Of a DNA stretch of 64,000 bases, positions 16,592 through 25,738 are shown one piece after another. A model generated the notes under the pieces. The model was given only the letters and a program-made list of their open reading frames with translations. It made no database searches and was not told the origin of the DNA. The stretch is taken from NCBI RefSeq assembly GCF_032197885.1, contig NZ_CP134159.1:2294001-2358000 (forward strand). The letters run 5' to 3'. The stretch comes from Levilactobacillus namurensis. Its GTDB lineage: Bacteria; Bacillota; Bacilli; Lactobacillales; Lactobacillaceae. Both the position numbers and the translations under genes were made by a program. Within the stretch, counting starts at the first letter, position 1. The number at the start of each line of letters is the position of its first letter.

Positions 16592-18313
16592 ATGAAAAAG
16601 AAAAAGTTTTGGGGGATTACCGCCGGCGTGCTGGTGGTCCTACTGATTGCGGGGGGCGCCACCGCCTATCACGAACGCCACCTGATTCGCCGGTACCTGT
16701 TGGTCCACCAACACTACGACAAGCCGGACATCCTCTCCACCAACCAAATCAAGCTCAACATCCGGCCGGCGCTGTCGACCAAGAACACCACGGCCACTAA
16801 CCAGCTGACCAAGACCTACCAACACGACTTACAACAGGTCAAGGTGGGGCCAGCTCAAGCTAAAGTGGTGGTGAACCCTTACAAGACGTCACCGTTATCC
16901 GGGTTGATCCTGGTCAAGACGGCCCAACCCACCCGCGTTCGCTTAGTGGTTCACGGCAACCGGCCTGCCACCACCATCAAGCAGACCTTACCCGGCTACC
17001 GGACGCAACACAGCGTTGGGGTCTTAGGCCTCTACGCTGGCCGGGCCAACCGGGTCACCCTGCGCTTCACCACTAAGGACGGGCAGGTCACCCGGCACAC
17101 GTACCGGATGACCACCACCAAAGCGCCTAAGGGAATCGGGACTAACACCTTAAAAACCAGTCACCCGAAGCAGATGGCCTTAGGCCAGGGCCACACCAAG
17201 TTGACCTTCGCCGTCAGCAGTCAGGGCTACACCTACGGCTTAGATGCTCGCGGCAAAGTGCGCTGGTACAGTACCCAGAAGATCTCCCACGTGTTCAAGG
17301 AGCTCCAGAACCACCACCTGTTGATTTTAACCAAGATCAGCGATAGCGAACACAAGTACAATGCGTTACGCGAGACCGACTTTTACGGCCGGGTCTACCG
17401 TCAGTACAACATGAACGGGCTCTTCCCGACTCGTCAGGATCCCAATAAGCTGTCCACCAACACGGTGATTCACCACGACGCCATCGAGTTGCCGAACCAC
17501 AACTTACTCTTGACCGTGGACGACGGGAGTAAGAAGTTCGTTGAAGACACCATGATTGAGCTAAACTACAAGACTGGTAAAATCGTCAAGGTCATCGACC
17601 TCAAGCGTATTTTGCCTAAGTCGGCTTATACCAAATACGATGGGACGCACCGGCCAGACGGGAAGATCGACTGGTTCCACCAGAACTCCATGGTTTACGA
17701 CCAGAAGCGTGACGAATTGATCGTTTCCGGGCGTAATCAGGACATGATCTTCGCCATCAACTACAAGACCACCAAGCTCAAGTGGATCTTGGCCGCACCG
17801 GAGAAACTACCGAAGTCCTACCAAAAGTACCTGCTACAACCCACGAATAAGCACTTCCGTTATAACGGCGGCCAACACGCGGTTCAACTAATTCACCAGT
17901 CCCAACACCCAGGGGATAAGATCGAACTCGAGTTCTACGATAACAACGTTCCCGTCACCCGGGGCAAGACGGCGCAATCTAAGCAGTGGTCCGCCGGAGA
18001 AATCGTGACGATCAATCAGTTGAAGAAGACCGTAACCAAGACCTGGGAATTCGGTCAGCGTTTAGGCAAACGGAACTTCACCAACATCGTCGGCAGTAGT
18101 TACGCCGTGGGTAAGGGCAACACGCTGATTGGCTTTGGTTACGCCGATTGGGGCAAACGCAGCGAGTTCGTCGAGGTCAACCGCAAGACTAAGCAAATCG
18201 TCTTCGACGTGGACCGCACCCACTTCGCGCATGGCGATTGGAGTTACCGGGCCCAACGGATGTCCCTGTATCCTGGTAACGGAAACTTAACGCTTAAACA
18301 AATCAACCACTAA
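16592..18313 (+). CDS. Arylsulfotransferase-like (ASST) membrane-anchored protein
   Basis: 573 aa. A single N-terminal membrane helix (about 8-28) anchors an extracellular domain. LTFAVSSQGYTYGLDARGKVRWY and HHDAIELPNHNLLLTVDD are beta-propeller repeats typical of the ASST fold, and the HHD/NH region could hold the sulfate-carrying His of true ASSTs. Whether it transfers sulfate in lactobacilli is unknown. GGGAG lies 9 nt before the ATG. Single gene followed by a terminator. Positive charge is high (many Lys), consistent with contact to the anionic wall. Confidence 0.75.
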   Translation: MKKKKFWGITAGVLVVLLIAGGATAYHERHLIRRYLLVHQHYDKPDILSTNQIKLNIRPALSTKNTTATNQLTKTYQHDLQQVKVGPAQAKVVVNPYKTSPLSGLILVKTAQPTRVRLVVHGNRPATTIKQTLPGYRTQHSVGVLGLYAGRANRVTLRFTTKDGQVTRHTYRMTTTKAPKGIGTNTLKTSHPKQMALGQGHTKLTFAVSSQGYTYGLDARGKVRWYSTQKISHVFKELQNHHLLILTKISDSEHKYNALRETDFYGRVYRQYNMNGLFPTRQDPNKLSTNTVIHHDAIELPNHNLLLTVDDGSKKFVEDTMIELNYKTGKIVKVIDLKRILPKSAYTKYDGTHRPDGKIDWFHQNSMVYDQKRDELIVSGRNQDMIFAINYKTTKLKWILAAPEKLPKSYQKYLLQPTNKHFRYNGGQHAVQLIHQSQHPGDKIELEFYDNNVPVTRGKTAQSKQWSAGEIVTINQLKKTVTKTWEFGQRLGKRNFTNIVGSSYAVGKGNTLIGFGYADWGKRSEFVEVNRKTKQIVFDVDRTHFAHGDWSYRAQRMSLYPGNGNLTLKQINH

Positions 18314-18340
18314 GCTTTCAATGCACAAATTCCACCACTA

Positions 18341-18377
18341 AACAGCCCGTCAGGCGACTAACCTGACGGGCTGTTTT
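18341..18377 (+). terminator. Terminator of the ASST-like gene
   Basis: AACAGCCCGTCAGG, short loop, CCTGACGGGCTGTTTT. Confidence 0.9.
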
Positions 18378-18456
18378 CATCTATAAACCTAATGCACTAG
18401 CTAGAATGCCCGGTAGGCGAGTGAGCTCCGCCTAACCAATTACCATCTAAATCATA

Positions 18457-18485
18457 AAATGGCCGACTATCTTAGTCGGCCATTG
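18457..18485 (-). terminator. Terminator of the 18490-18711 gene
   Basis: AATGGCCGACTA with loop and TAGTCGGCCATT, followed by TTATG on the minus strand. It starts 5 nt past that gene's stop. Confidence 0.75.
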
Positions 18486-18489
18486 TTCG

Positions 18490-18711
18490 TTATTTACTAC
18501 TACTGCTTTGACTGGGGAGATCACTGGGTTGGCCACTTGGCCGCTTGCCGTTCATCCCCTGCGGTCCTTTCTTCATCTGCTTAGCCTGGGTCGTCTTAGC
18601 CTGTTGTTGGCCTAACATGTACCCCGTTCCGCCGCCACCGACGAACAGCAGAATACCGGCAACTAGCAGAACTAGCCACCGCTTAGCGCCTTGATTCGGT
18701 CGTCGTTCCAT
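18490..18711 (-). CDS. Small single-span membrane protein
   Basis: 73 aa: basic N-terminus, one membrane helix (LVLLVAGILLFVGGGGTGYML, about 13-33), then a polar tail of Gln, Lys, Pro and Ser (SGQPSDLPSQSSSS). It has its own terminator, and a Shine-Dalgarno-like AGAAAGGAAT upstream supports expression. No family recognised. Confidence 0.6.
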   Translation of the reverse strand: MERRPNQGAKRWLVLLVAGILLFVGGGGTGYMLGQQQAKTTQAKQMKKGPQGMNGKRPSGQPSDLPSQSSSSK

Positions 18712-18878
18712 GGTATCGATTCCTTTCTGGTTCCTGAGGATGCCTCTAGAATACCAGACGGGGCTTAACCCTAACTAAAATAAGCCACTTACCTTGCCTT
18801 TTCCTCGGGAATTGGTTATTATTAGAACTATCAAAACGAATATGGCGTTTAATGTTCGTGTTTAAAAGGAGAGTTCCT

Positions 18879-19817
18879 ATGCGCAACGTTTATTTTAACC
18901 ATGATGGTAGTGTCGATGACTTAGTCTCCCTGTTACTCCTGTTGCAAATGCCCGATGTTCACCTGACCGGGGTGGGCGTGATTGGCGCGGACGCCTACCT
19001 TGAACCCGCCGTTTCGGCTAGTCGCAAGGTAATTGACCGGTTCGGTCACGGCGCCACGCTGAACGTGGCCGCATCGAATTCTCGCGGTGTCCATCCCTTT
19101 CCTAAGGAATGGCGCATGGATGCTTTCAGCTTAGATGCTCTCCCAATTCTTAACGAAAGCGGCACAATCAACACCCCCATCGCTTCAAAGCCCGCTCACC
19201 TGGACTTGATCGACAAAGTCCAAGCAACCGCCGGCAAGACCACCCTGGTCATGACGGGCCCGTTAACGGACCTGGCTCGGGCCTTAGAGACCGACCCCAG
19301 CATCGCTGATAAGATCGACCGGCTCTACTGGATGGGCGGTACGCTCGACAACCGGGGCAACGTCGCTGAACCCGAACAAGACGGTACCGTGGAATGGAAC
19401 GCCTACTGGGACCCACAAGCCGTGAAGACGGTCTGGGACAGCCCACTGACCATTCAGATGGTCGGCCTGGAAAGTACCCACCAAGTGCCCTTAACGCCAG
19501 CCGTCCGGCAACACTGGGCGACCTTACGGCAACACCCCGCCCTCGACTTCATTGGTCAAGGCTACGCGTTAGTTCCACCGCTGGAACACTTCGAGACCAA
19601 CTCGACCTACTTCCTGTGGGACGTCCTGACTACGGTCGCCAGTGATACGCCTAGTATCGTGACCACCAAGACCGTGACCACCGACGTCTTGACTACGGGA
19701 CCCGGCCAAGGTCGGACCTTCGAAGTCGCCGATGGCCGGCCAATCACGTTAGTCACCACGGTCGATCACGACGGTTTCTTCCGGCGCATCGATGAATTGG
19801 CCCAATTAGCCGATTAA
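18879..19817 (+). CDS. Inosine/uridine-preferring nucleoside hydrolase family protein
   Basis: 312 aa from the ATG at 18879, which has AAAGGAGAG 6 nt upstream (a longer frame begins at 18852 without a ribosome site). Cleaves ribonucleosides to base plus ribose. NHDGSVDDLVSLLLLLQM (about 6-23) is the calcium-binding Asp cluster, slightly altered from the usual DTDPGxDD (HDGSVDD). MTGPLTDLARAL and WMGGTLDNRGNV near 125-160 fit the family, and the second metal Asp is in TVDHDGFF. The first-motif change may shift specificity. Single gene with terminator. Confidence 0.82.
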   Translation: MRNVYFNHDGSVDDLVSLLLLLQMPDVHLTGVGVIGADAYLEPAVSASRKVIDRFGHGATLNVAASNSRGVHPFPKEWRMDAFSLDALPILNESGTINTPIASKPAHLDLIDKVQATAGKTTLVMTGPLTDLARALETDPSIADKIDRLYWMGGTLDNRGNVAEPEQDGTVEWNAYWDPQAVKTVWDSPLTIQMVGLESTHQVPLTPAVRQHWATLRQHPALDFIGQGYALVPPLEHFETNSTYFLWDVLTTVASDTPSIVTTKTVTTDVLTTGPGQGRTFEVADGRPITLVTTVDHDGFFRRIDELAQLAD

Positions 19818-19837
19818 AACTCGTCATCCCTATCCCC

Positions 19838-19868
19838 AGAGCTCCGGACCCACGTCCGGGGCTCTTTA
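19838..19868 (+). terminator. Terminator of the nucleoside hydrolase gene
   Basis: AGAGCTCCGGAC, short loop, GTCCGGGGCTCTTT. Confidence 0.85.
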
Positions 19869-19921
19869 ATTTGAGCGTAGGACAAGCAGCGATTAGCCAA
19901 GAGGCAGACGGTGGCAATCAC

Positions 19922-20074
19922 CCGCCTTACCGGACGGCCAGACAAGGCTGGAACGCCGTGGGCACCACTTCGAGCCACAAAGCGGTCTCGAAGCTGGGCC
20001 TTTTCCTAGGCGAGCTAAGAAACGCTCACCAAGGAAAATTTCACGGCTGAGCCTTGTCTGGCCGTCCTCTCGGC
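19922..20074 (-). ncRNA. Structured repeat RNA element, type 1 (copy C)
   Basis: Minus-strand copy. Outer stem GGACGGCCAGACAAGGCT / AGCCTTGTCTGGCCGTCC (perfect), inner stem GCCGTG/CACGGC, hairpins as in copy B (15470-15622), GAGA/GGTAA internal loop. The 55 nt upstream resemble those before copy A (93-245): CATGTTC(C/T)GCTATG and GACTGTAAGCC are shared, so promoter and RNA were copied together. It forms a divergent pair with copy D (20334-20488). Confidence 0.65.
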
Positions 20075-20333
20075 TTACAGTCATGTAACCATAGCGGAAC
20101 ATGATTTGCCAACAGACCGTGGTCCCCAAGCATATTGGTGACGCCTATGATCATTTAAAAACCTCATCCTAAACAGGATAAGGTCACAGTGGTCATGTAC
20201 CCGTCAACCGTTTGCAACATCAAGTGTATGATGACGTATACCATTGATTCGAGGTCCGATAAAACTTGACTGATTAGCAATCACACATGCTGTCCAAATG
20301 TCAGAAAGCATCATTTTTAGTACACACAATTTA

Positions 20334-20488
20334 GCCGTGAGGTTGGCCCTGAAGAGGCTCAGTGGTGTCGTTTGGGTTAGTCAGCGTTTTTTAGCTGGCT
20401 TACCCAAAGGCCGAGCTTGAAGACCGCTCTTTGGCTTCAAGTCGTGCCCACCACGTTCCAGCCTCTTCAGGACCAACCGGTAAGGCGG
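20334..20488 (+). ncRNA. Structured repeat RNA element, divergent subtype (copy D)
   Basis: Same architecture with almost every stem rewritten. Outer stem GGTTGG-CTGAAGAGGCT / AGCCTCTTCAG-CCAACC, inner stem GTGGTG/CACCAC, hairpin TTTGGGTTAGTCAGC / GCTGGCTTACCCAAA, hairpin CTTGAAG/CTTCAAG. The linkers AAAGGCCGAGCTT, AAGTCGTGCCCAC, CGTTCCAGCC and the terminal CCGGTAAGGCGG are unchanged. This copy gives the strongest evidence that base pairing is selected. Confidence 0.65.
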
Positions 20489-21124
20489 GAGAATTACCAC
20501 AGTCTGCCCCTTGGATAAACGTAGGAAGGGGGTGTTTTATCCCAGCCCCTTCTATTTGCACTAACTAGGTACTCCGGAACCTCCGCTCCTAAATTTAGTT
20601 AACTTTATTGTGAAATAAGTAACGATTTAACGTAAACTTTACATGCTTCTTTTCAGAACATAGCCGCTTCAGTTTCCACCTAACACAATCAGTTTAAGGA
20701 CCGACCCCCATCAAATTCTTCTCCCCGGGAACCACCTCATCACTTTAAGCGAAGCTGTCTGACCGCAACCCATTACTTTTGACAAGTGCTCCGCCAGACG
20801 GCTTGCCAAGGCCTGTCCAACCAACATCTTCAAGTAATCGTTCCCTTTGTGGCCGTCCGTATCGACTTCCCGGGACACCTTGAAAAACTAACCATTTAGT
20901 CTTTCATTAAAAGTGGCCAATGAAACTTTAATTAGATGGACCACTTACATGGTAAATTGAATGCAAAACGGTTGTATATTTCGTCGAAATGGGCTACAAT
21001 CAATTGTGAATTAGATAACAATCTAAGTGATTCATCACTTAGACACCTCTCATTCTAGCCATAGCTCCGTTTCCTGACGGCCTGGTCATGATGATCAGAT
21101 GGCTCCCATTAGCCTTAACCAAAC
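20489..21124. other. Gene-poor stretch with a decayed coding fragment and a palindrome
   Basis: No intact gene. On the minus strand 20711-20881 is an open 56-codon frame. Its first part (KVSREVDTDGHKGNDYLK and MLVGQALASRLAEHL) looks like real protein but has no start, suggesting a gene remnant of unknown family. At 21023-21042 there is a perfect palindrome CTAAGTGAT-TC-ATCACTTAG in AT-rich DNA, possibly an operator left behind. The region drops in GC compared with the flanks. Confidence 0.35.
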
Positions 21125-21165
21125 CAAAATAACGCCCCAAGACAATCCGTCTTGGGGCGTTATTT
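21125..21165 (-). terminator. Terminator of the ABC-F gene
   Basis: AAAATAACGCCCCAAGAC, 5-nt loop, GTCTTGGGGCGTTATTTT, 12 nt past the stop of the gene. Confidence 0.92.
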
Positions 21166-21177
21166 TCTAATCATCAC

Positions 21178-22812
21178 CTATTTAGCTGTTTCGTAGAGCG
21201 CCGCCACTTGGGCCTGGGCCTCAACGTGGGCCAGGAACTCATCGTAAGTGGTGTCCGCCCGGTCCACTAGCCCGTTCGGTCCAACCTCAATAATGCGGTT
21301 GGCAATGGTCTGAATGAACTCGTGGTCGTGGGACGTGAACAGCATACTGCCGGTGAAGGCCACTAGACTGTCGTTCAAGGACGTAATGGATTCCAGGTCC
21401 AAGTGGTTGGTTGGGTCGTCCAAGACCAGGACGTTGGCCTTACTCAACATCATCTTGGATAACATCGCCCGGACCTTTTCACCCCCGGACATCACACTGA
21501 CCTGCCACGTCACGTCTTCGCCGGAGAAGAGCATCTTCCCTAAGAAGCCGCGCAGGAACGTGTTGTCACTTTCTTCCTTAGTCGCGTATTGGCGTAACCA
21601 GTCGACCAGTTGCAGGTCGTTGCCGTCGAAGAACTCGTTAACGTTCTTGGGCAGGTAGGTCCGACTCGTGGTCTGGCCCCAAGTCACGGTCCCGGCATCG
21701 GGTTCTAAGTTGCCCCCCAGGATCTGCATCAACACGGTCGTGGTCAGGTCGTTGCGGCTAATAAACGCCGTCTTTTCGCCCGGCCGCAAGGTAAAGGACA
21801 GGTCCTGGAAGACGGGAACGCCGTCGATCGACTTAGACAGGTGTTCGACCCGCACCAAATCATTCCCTAATTCCCGTTCTGGCGTGAAGTGGATGTAGGG
21901 GTACTTCCGTGAAGACGGCTTGATGTCGTCTAAAGTAATCTTTTCCAATTGCTTCTTCCGGGAAGTGGCCTGCTTGGACTTCGAGGCGTTGGCACTGAAC
22001 CGCGCCACGAAATCTTGTAACTGCTTGATCTGGTCGGCCTTCTTGGCGTTGGCGTTAGCCTTCAATTGCGCCGCTAACTGACTGGATTCTAACCAGAAGT
22101 CGTAGTTCCCCACGAACAGGGTGATCTGGTTGAAGTCCACGTCACAGATGTGCGTGCAGACCTGGTTCAAGAAGTGCCGGTCATGGGAGACCACGATCAC
22201 GGTGTTCTCGTAATCCGCCAGGAAGTTCTCCAACCAGCTGATGGTCTGAACGTCCAACCCGTTGGTCGGTTCGTCCAAGATCAAGACGTCGGGGTGACCG
22301 AACAGGGCTTGCGCCAGCAAGACCTTCACCTTTTGCGGTTCCGTCAAGTCACTCATCTTCAAGGAATGCAGCGCTTCGCCGATCCCCATCCCCTGCAAGA
22401 GTTGACTGGCTTCTGATTCGGCTTCCCAGCCGCCCATTTCGCCGAACTCACCTTCGAGTTCCGCCGCCCGCAGGCCATCTTCATCACTGAAGTCGGGCTT
22501 GAGGTAAATGGCGTTCTTCTCGGTCATAATATCGTACAATTTTTGGTGTCCCCGGATGACCGTGTCTAAGACCACTTCGTCTTCAAAAGCAAAGTGATCT
22601 TGGTTCAGGCTAGAAAGCCGTTCGTTAGGCCCCAGAGCGACGTTCCCGGTAGTGGGTTGCAGCCGCCCTTCAATGATCTTGAGCAGCGTGGATTTTCCCG
22701 CGCCGTTCGCGCCAATCACCCCGTAACAGTTACCGGGCGTAAATTTTAAGTTAACATCACTGTAGAGCTTCCGACCGGAAAACTGCATACTGACATTCGA
22801 AACGGTTAGCAT
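21178..22812 (-). CDS. ABC-F family ATPase (YkpA/YbiT-like)
   Basis: 544 aa. I chose the ATG at 22812 (GGAGG 9 nt upstream, MLTVSNVSMQFSGRKL); an upstream frame extension is discarded. Two ABC domains without membrane helices. Domain 1 has Walker A GVIGANGAGKSTLLK (about 34-48) and Walker B DVLILDEPTNGLD. Domain 2 has an LSGGE-like MSGGEKVRAMLSKMML and VLVLDDPTNHLD, but its Walker A reads FISRNDLTTTVL with no Lys, as I recall for the YkpA subgroup. ABC-F proteins act on ribosomes in the cytoplasm. This subgroup is housekeeping rather than antibiotic resistance, and no leader-peptide attenuator is seen. Single gene. Confidence 0.82.
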   Translation of the reverse strand: MLTVSNVSMQFSGRKLYSDVNLKFTPGNCYGVIGANGAGKSTLLKIIEGRLQPTTGNVALGPNERLSSLNQDHFAFEDEVVLDTVIRGHQKLYDIMTEKNAIYLKPDFSDEDGLRAAELEGEFGEMGGWEAESEASQLLQGMGIGEALHSLKMSDLTEPQKVKVLLAQALFGHPDVLILDEPTNGLDVQTISWLENFLADYENTVIVVSHDRHFLNQVCTHICDVDFNQITLFVGNYDFWLESSQLAAQLKANANAKKADQIKQLQDFVARFSANASKSKQATSRKKQLEKITLDDIKPSSRKYPYIHFTPERELGNDLVRVEHLSKSIDGVPVFQDLSFTLRPGEKTAFISRNDLTTTVLMQILGGNLEPDAGTVTWGQTTSRTYLPKNVNEFFDGNDLQLVDWLRQYATKEESDNTFLRGFLGKMLFSGEDVTWQVSVMSGGEKVRAMLSKMMLSKANVLVLDDPTNHLDLESITSLNDSLVAFTGSMLFTSHDHEFIQTIANRIIEVGPNGLVDRADTTYDEFLAHVEAQAQVAALYETAK

Positions 22813-23013
22813 ATAACGATCCCTCCGTGAACTTTTTTCGATAATTTCTAGATAAGATCCACGCTTCCACATTTAAAGAACCGCGATCAGGCTTGCCCCC
22901 AGTCAATTTTTCCTAGAAAAAACCAACGGGACGTTTGCGCGTCCGCGCTGGTCATGAATTCGCTGTGGCAATGTTGCGTTAGTTTACCATAAAAACTACT
23001 CACAAGCAACCGG

Positions 23014-23874
23014 TTAGGCCCAAGATTGCCGGGCCGCGTAAGTCTCCCGGTAAGTCTTGGGGGTCATCTGGTAGTGTTGCTTAAAGGTCACGAAGAAGTT
23101 CTTCTCCGTCCGAAAGCCGGTCTTCCGGGCAATCTCTTGGATCGAGTCCTGGGTGCTCAGCAGTAAAGCTGTCGAGCGCTCCAGGCGAATCTGCCCTAAG
23201 TAGACCTTAGGGGAAACCCCCAGATAGGCCTTGAAATAGCGAGAAAAGTAGACACTGGAGTAATTTAACTCCGCCGCCAGGGCCGCAATCGAAACGGGTT
23301 CGGCGTAGTGCTCTTGAATCAAATTGACCGCCTTCCGTAACGGCTGAGGTAACGGCAACTGGTCGTTATCCAGCTCACCCTTGACCGTCAGCCGCTGGAG
23401 AAGTTCTCCCACCAACTGGTATTCTGCCCCCAGCGTGATCAGGTAGGTGCCCCGATCTTCGGCCGGATTGATGGCGTGCGTGACCAGGACCTGTAAGGCC
23501 TGGTTCAAGAACCGGTACGGCGGCGTGTCGAGATTTAGATCGATGGGGCCCCAGACCGGAAGCTGCTCGGCGTCCACCGTGGTCCGCAACCAGCCGCCCG
23601 GCAACAAGAGCGTGATGACCTGGTTATCTTCATCCAAAACAGACTCAAAGCTGTGCACGACTTCCGAATTAATCACGTACAGGTGGTGGGCCTGTAGCTG
23701 AAAGGTCGAGCTGCCGATGTGGGCCGTCCCCGGTGTGCCCCGGTAGACGTAGCAGAGTTCGACCGCTTAGTGCCAGTGGGGCAACGCCGCTTTGGGTCCC
23801 CCCGTTCCGTGTGAGATGATCTGCAATGGCAAGTCCTTGCCGAAGTTTAGCCGTTCATGATAAGGTCGTGGCAT
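23014..23874 (-). pseudogene. AraC-family transcriptional regulator interrupted by a stop codon
   Basis: The frame from ATG 23874 to 23014 would encode 286 aa, normal for AraC-family sugar regulators. Residues 1-35 (to LPHWH) start the cupin ligand domain, then codon 36 is TAA (23767-23769), and the frame resumes as AVELCYVYRG, matching the usual HWH-x-x-x-EL-x-Y continuation. One base change (to GAA or CAA) would repair it. The C-terminus is intact: IAALAAELNYSSVYFSRYFKAYLGVSPKVYL and IARKTGFRTEKNFFVTFKQHYQMTPKTYRE are the two HTHs. Residues after the stop could be made only from a non-standard start near 23676. No obvious target is adjacent. Confidence 0.8.
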
Positions 23875-24059
23875 CCTGGTTACCCCCAATTTTACCAGCT
23901 ACCCCCGAAGCACTCGTGCGTGTCCCGGGAATAACCATCGTCCAATCCACCTACCGAAATCTTGGTAGTCGTCAATAGTATAACGCCTTTAGTCATCAGG
24001 TAGTTAATTTTAGTAATCAGATGATTAAATTATGGGATTATATAAATGTTACAGATCCG

Positions 24060-24390
24060 TTACAATGGGTCACAGATAGAGGTTAAGGCAGTACGCATCA
24101 CGAACTCAATCCCGTGATGGTAACTTGCCTAACACCTATCCTGAGTGACTGATCACTACTGGGGAGTGCTGATCACGTCGCCCAAGTACGGGAAACTATC
24201 CGTACCCTTAACCAACCAACAACCGGTGTCATTTGGGGGAATGACACTTCGCTTGATTCTTTCTAACAAACCTACTCAGTTCCGTTATCATCGTCGCTTG
24301 GGGGAGTGCCGACAGGAACTGACGCGGAAATCGCATGACCTTGGTCATCGGAATTAGGAATCCATTAGTGCATGGCTAATGGATTTTTTT
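24060..24390 (+). ncRNA. Unidentified structured RNA ending in an intrinsic terminator
   Basis: No gene follows on this strand, yet the stretch is densely structured. A long hairpin starts at GATAG (closing CTATC) with inner stems GGTTA/TAAC, GGCAGT/ACTTGCC and CATCACG/CGTGATG. Then come three hairpins whose loops all carry a G-run: TGATCA with GGGGA, GTGTCATT-TGGGGG-AATGACAC, and GTCG with TTGGGGGAG and CGAC. A stem GTACGG/CCGTAC lies between the first and second. It closes with AATCCATTAG/CTAATGGATT and T7 (24359-24390). A -10-like TACAAT lies at 24061-24066 with a weak -35. It does not match the riboswitch classes I can recall. The start is approximate. Confidence 0.55.
24359..24390 (+). 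terminator. Terminator of the unidentified RNA
   Basis: AATCCATTAG, 7-nt loop, CTAATGGATT followed by TTTTT. It points away from any coding gene on this strand, showing that something non-coding is transcribed here. Confidence 0.88.
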
Positions 24391-24431
24391 GTCTGCTGCG
24401 GTTCCGCCCCTGCCCCCTTATGCGCGCAATC

Positions 24432-24466
24432 AAAAACGACCAGCCAGAAACGGTTGGTCGTTTTTT
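24432..24466 (-). terminator. Terminator of the MFS gene
   Basis: AAAAACGACCA with loop and TGGTCGTTTTTT, just past the stop of the minus-strand transporter. Works on both strands. Confidence 0.9.
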
Positions 24467-24470
24467 CTCT

Positions 24471-25658
24471 CTATTCTGCTGGTTGCGTCGCCTGAGGCTG
24501 GCGTAACAGGAAGGCCATTACGAACGATACGATTAAGAAACCGGCCACGACTAAGTACGGGTAATGGGGATTCATATCCAGTAACATCCCCGACATGATG
24601 GGTCCCACAATGTTCCCGACACTGGTCAGGGACATGTTCAACCCGTTGATCAGCCCCTGATTGGCCTCGCTGGCCTTGGTCAGCAAGGTGGTAATGGCGG
24701 GCCGTAAGAGGTCAAACGCGGAGAAAATCACCAACGTGGCGATGATGACTTCCACCTTGGTGTGGGCTTGGGTGATCCAAATCGTACAGATGGCGGCTAG
24801 GAAAAAGCACGTCCGAATTACGGCCCGTTCCCCGAACCGCCGGACCATCCCGTCAAACAGGGCGACCTGGAGGAACAGCGAAATCAACCCGTTTAAGGTC
24901 AGCACCAACGCAATGTTGCTCAGGCTAAAGTTGAAGACTTCGTTGACGTAAATACTATAGATACTTTCAAACCCTTGCAGGCCGAATGACGACACCAGGA
25001 TCATGGTAAATAAGATGATGATGGGCACCGTCCAAAGGGCTCGTGTCATGGGGTGACTGGTCGGTTCATCAACCACCGGTGCATCCGCGACTTCATCCTG
25101 TTCCGCGTCACTAGGCAGCAACGTGATCAGCACGATGGCACTGATCAAGCCCAAAGTCCCGGCGACCCAAAACGGCGTCTTATAGCTGAAGCCGGCGAGG
25201 ATACCCCCAATTCCGGGTCCCAAGATCAGGTCCCCACTGAAGGCGGCGGACAACCACCCAATCACCCGCGCTCGCTGCTGACGGGTGGTGATGTCGGCGG
25301 CCAGGGCCATGGCGGTCGGGACCACCATCGCGGCGGAAAGACCGCCGATCAACCGCGAAATGTTAAAGACCATTAACTGGTTGGTCAAGGCGAATAGGAA
25401 TTCCGACGCCATGAATAAGAACAGCCCCGCCGTCAAGACCGGCTTCCGGCCGATGCGGTCGGAGACCCGCCCAATGATGGGCGACGCCACGAACTGGGCG
25501 AAGGCGAATAACGCGTTCATGACCCCCATATCCGTTGCGGTCAGATGCAGGTCGTTCTTGATGAACGGCATCACCGGAATGACCAGACTGATTCCCAGAC
25601 ACACCAGGAATTCACTGAAGATTAAGATAAAAATGGCCCGTTTCGTTTTTTTCGTCAC
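24471..25658 (-). CDS. MFS drug:H+ antiporter-like transporter (DHA1)
   Basis: 395 aa, 12 predicted membrane helices. Motif A between helices 2 and 3 is GRVSDRIGRKPVL (about 61-75). In helix 5 the motif C region reads GDLILGPGIGGILAG (about 138-152), matching the antiporter signature GxxxGPxxGG. Typical of Bmr/NorA/TetA-type efflux, but the substrate is unknown. Single gene with its own terminator; no regulator adjoins it apart from the divergent LysR gene 80 nt upstream. Confidence 0.85.
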   Translation of the reverse strand: MTKKTKRAIFILIFSEFLVCLGISLVIPVMPFIKNDLHLTATDMGVMNALFAFAQFVASPIIGRVSDRIGRKPVLTAGLFLFMASEFLFALTNQLMVFNISRLIGGLSAAMVVPTAMALAADITTRQQRARVIGWLSAAFSGDLILGPGIGGILAGFSYKTPFWVAGTLGLISAIVLITLLPSDAEQDEVADAPVVDEPTSHPMTRALWTVPIIILFTMILVSSFGLQGFESIYSIYVNEVFNFSLSNIALVLTLNGLISLFLQVALFDGMVRRFGERAVIRTCFFLAAICTIWITQAHTKVEVIIATLVIFSAFDLLRPAITTLLTKASEANQGLINGLNMSLTSVGNIVGPIMSGMLLDMNPHYPYLVVAGFLIVSFVMAFLLRQPQATQPAE

Positions 25659-25738
25659 GTGGCACCACCCCTTTTCGGAAAATTTAGCGACAATACTCCT
25701 ATTCTAACGGGGTGGATATTAATTGTCTAATATTAGGC

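Noticed and set aside
21178..22812. Antibiotic-resistance ABC-F
   Set aside because: The degenerate second Walker A and subgroup features fit the housekeeping YkpA/YbiT class, and no attenuator leader is present.
24060..24200. Lysine riboswitch
   Set aside because: GATAGAGG and GTCGCC look similar, but the conserved core and closing stem do not align, and no lysine gene follows on that strand.
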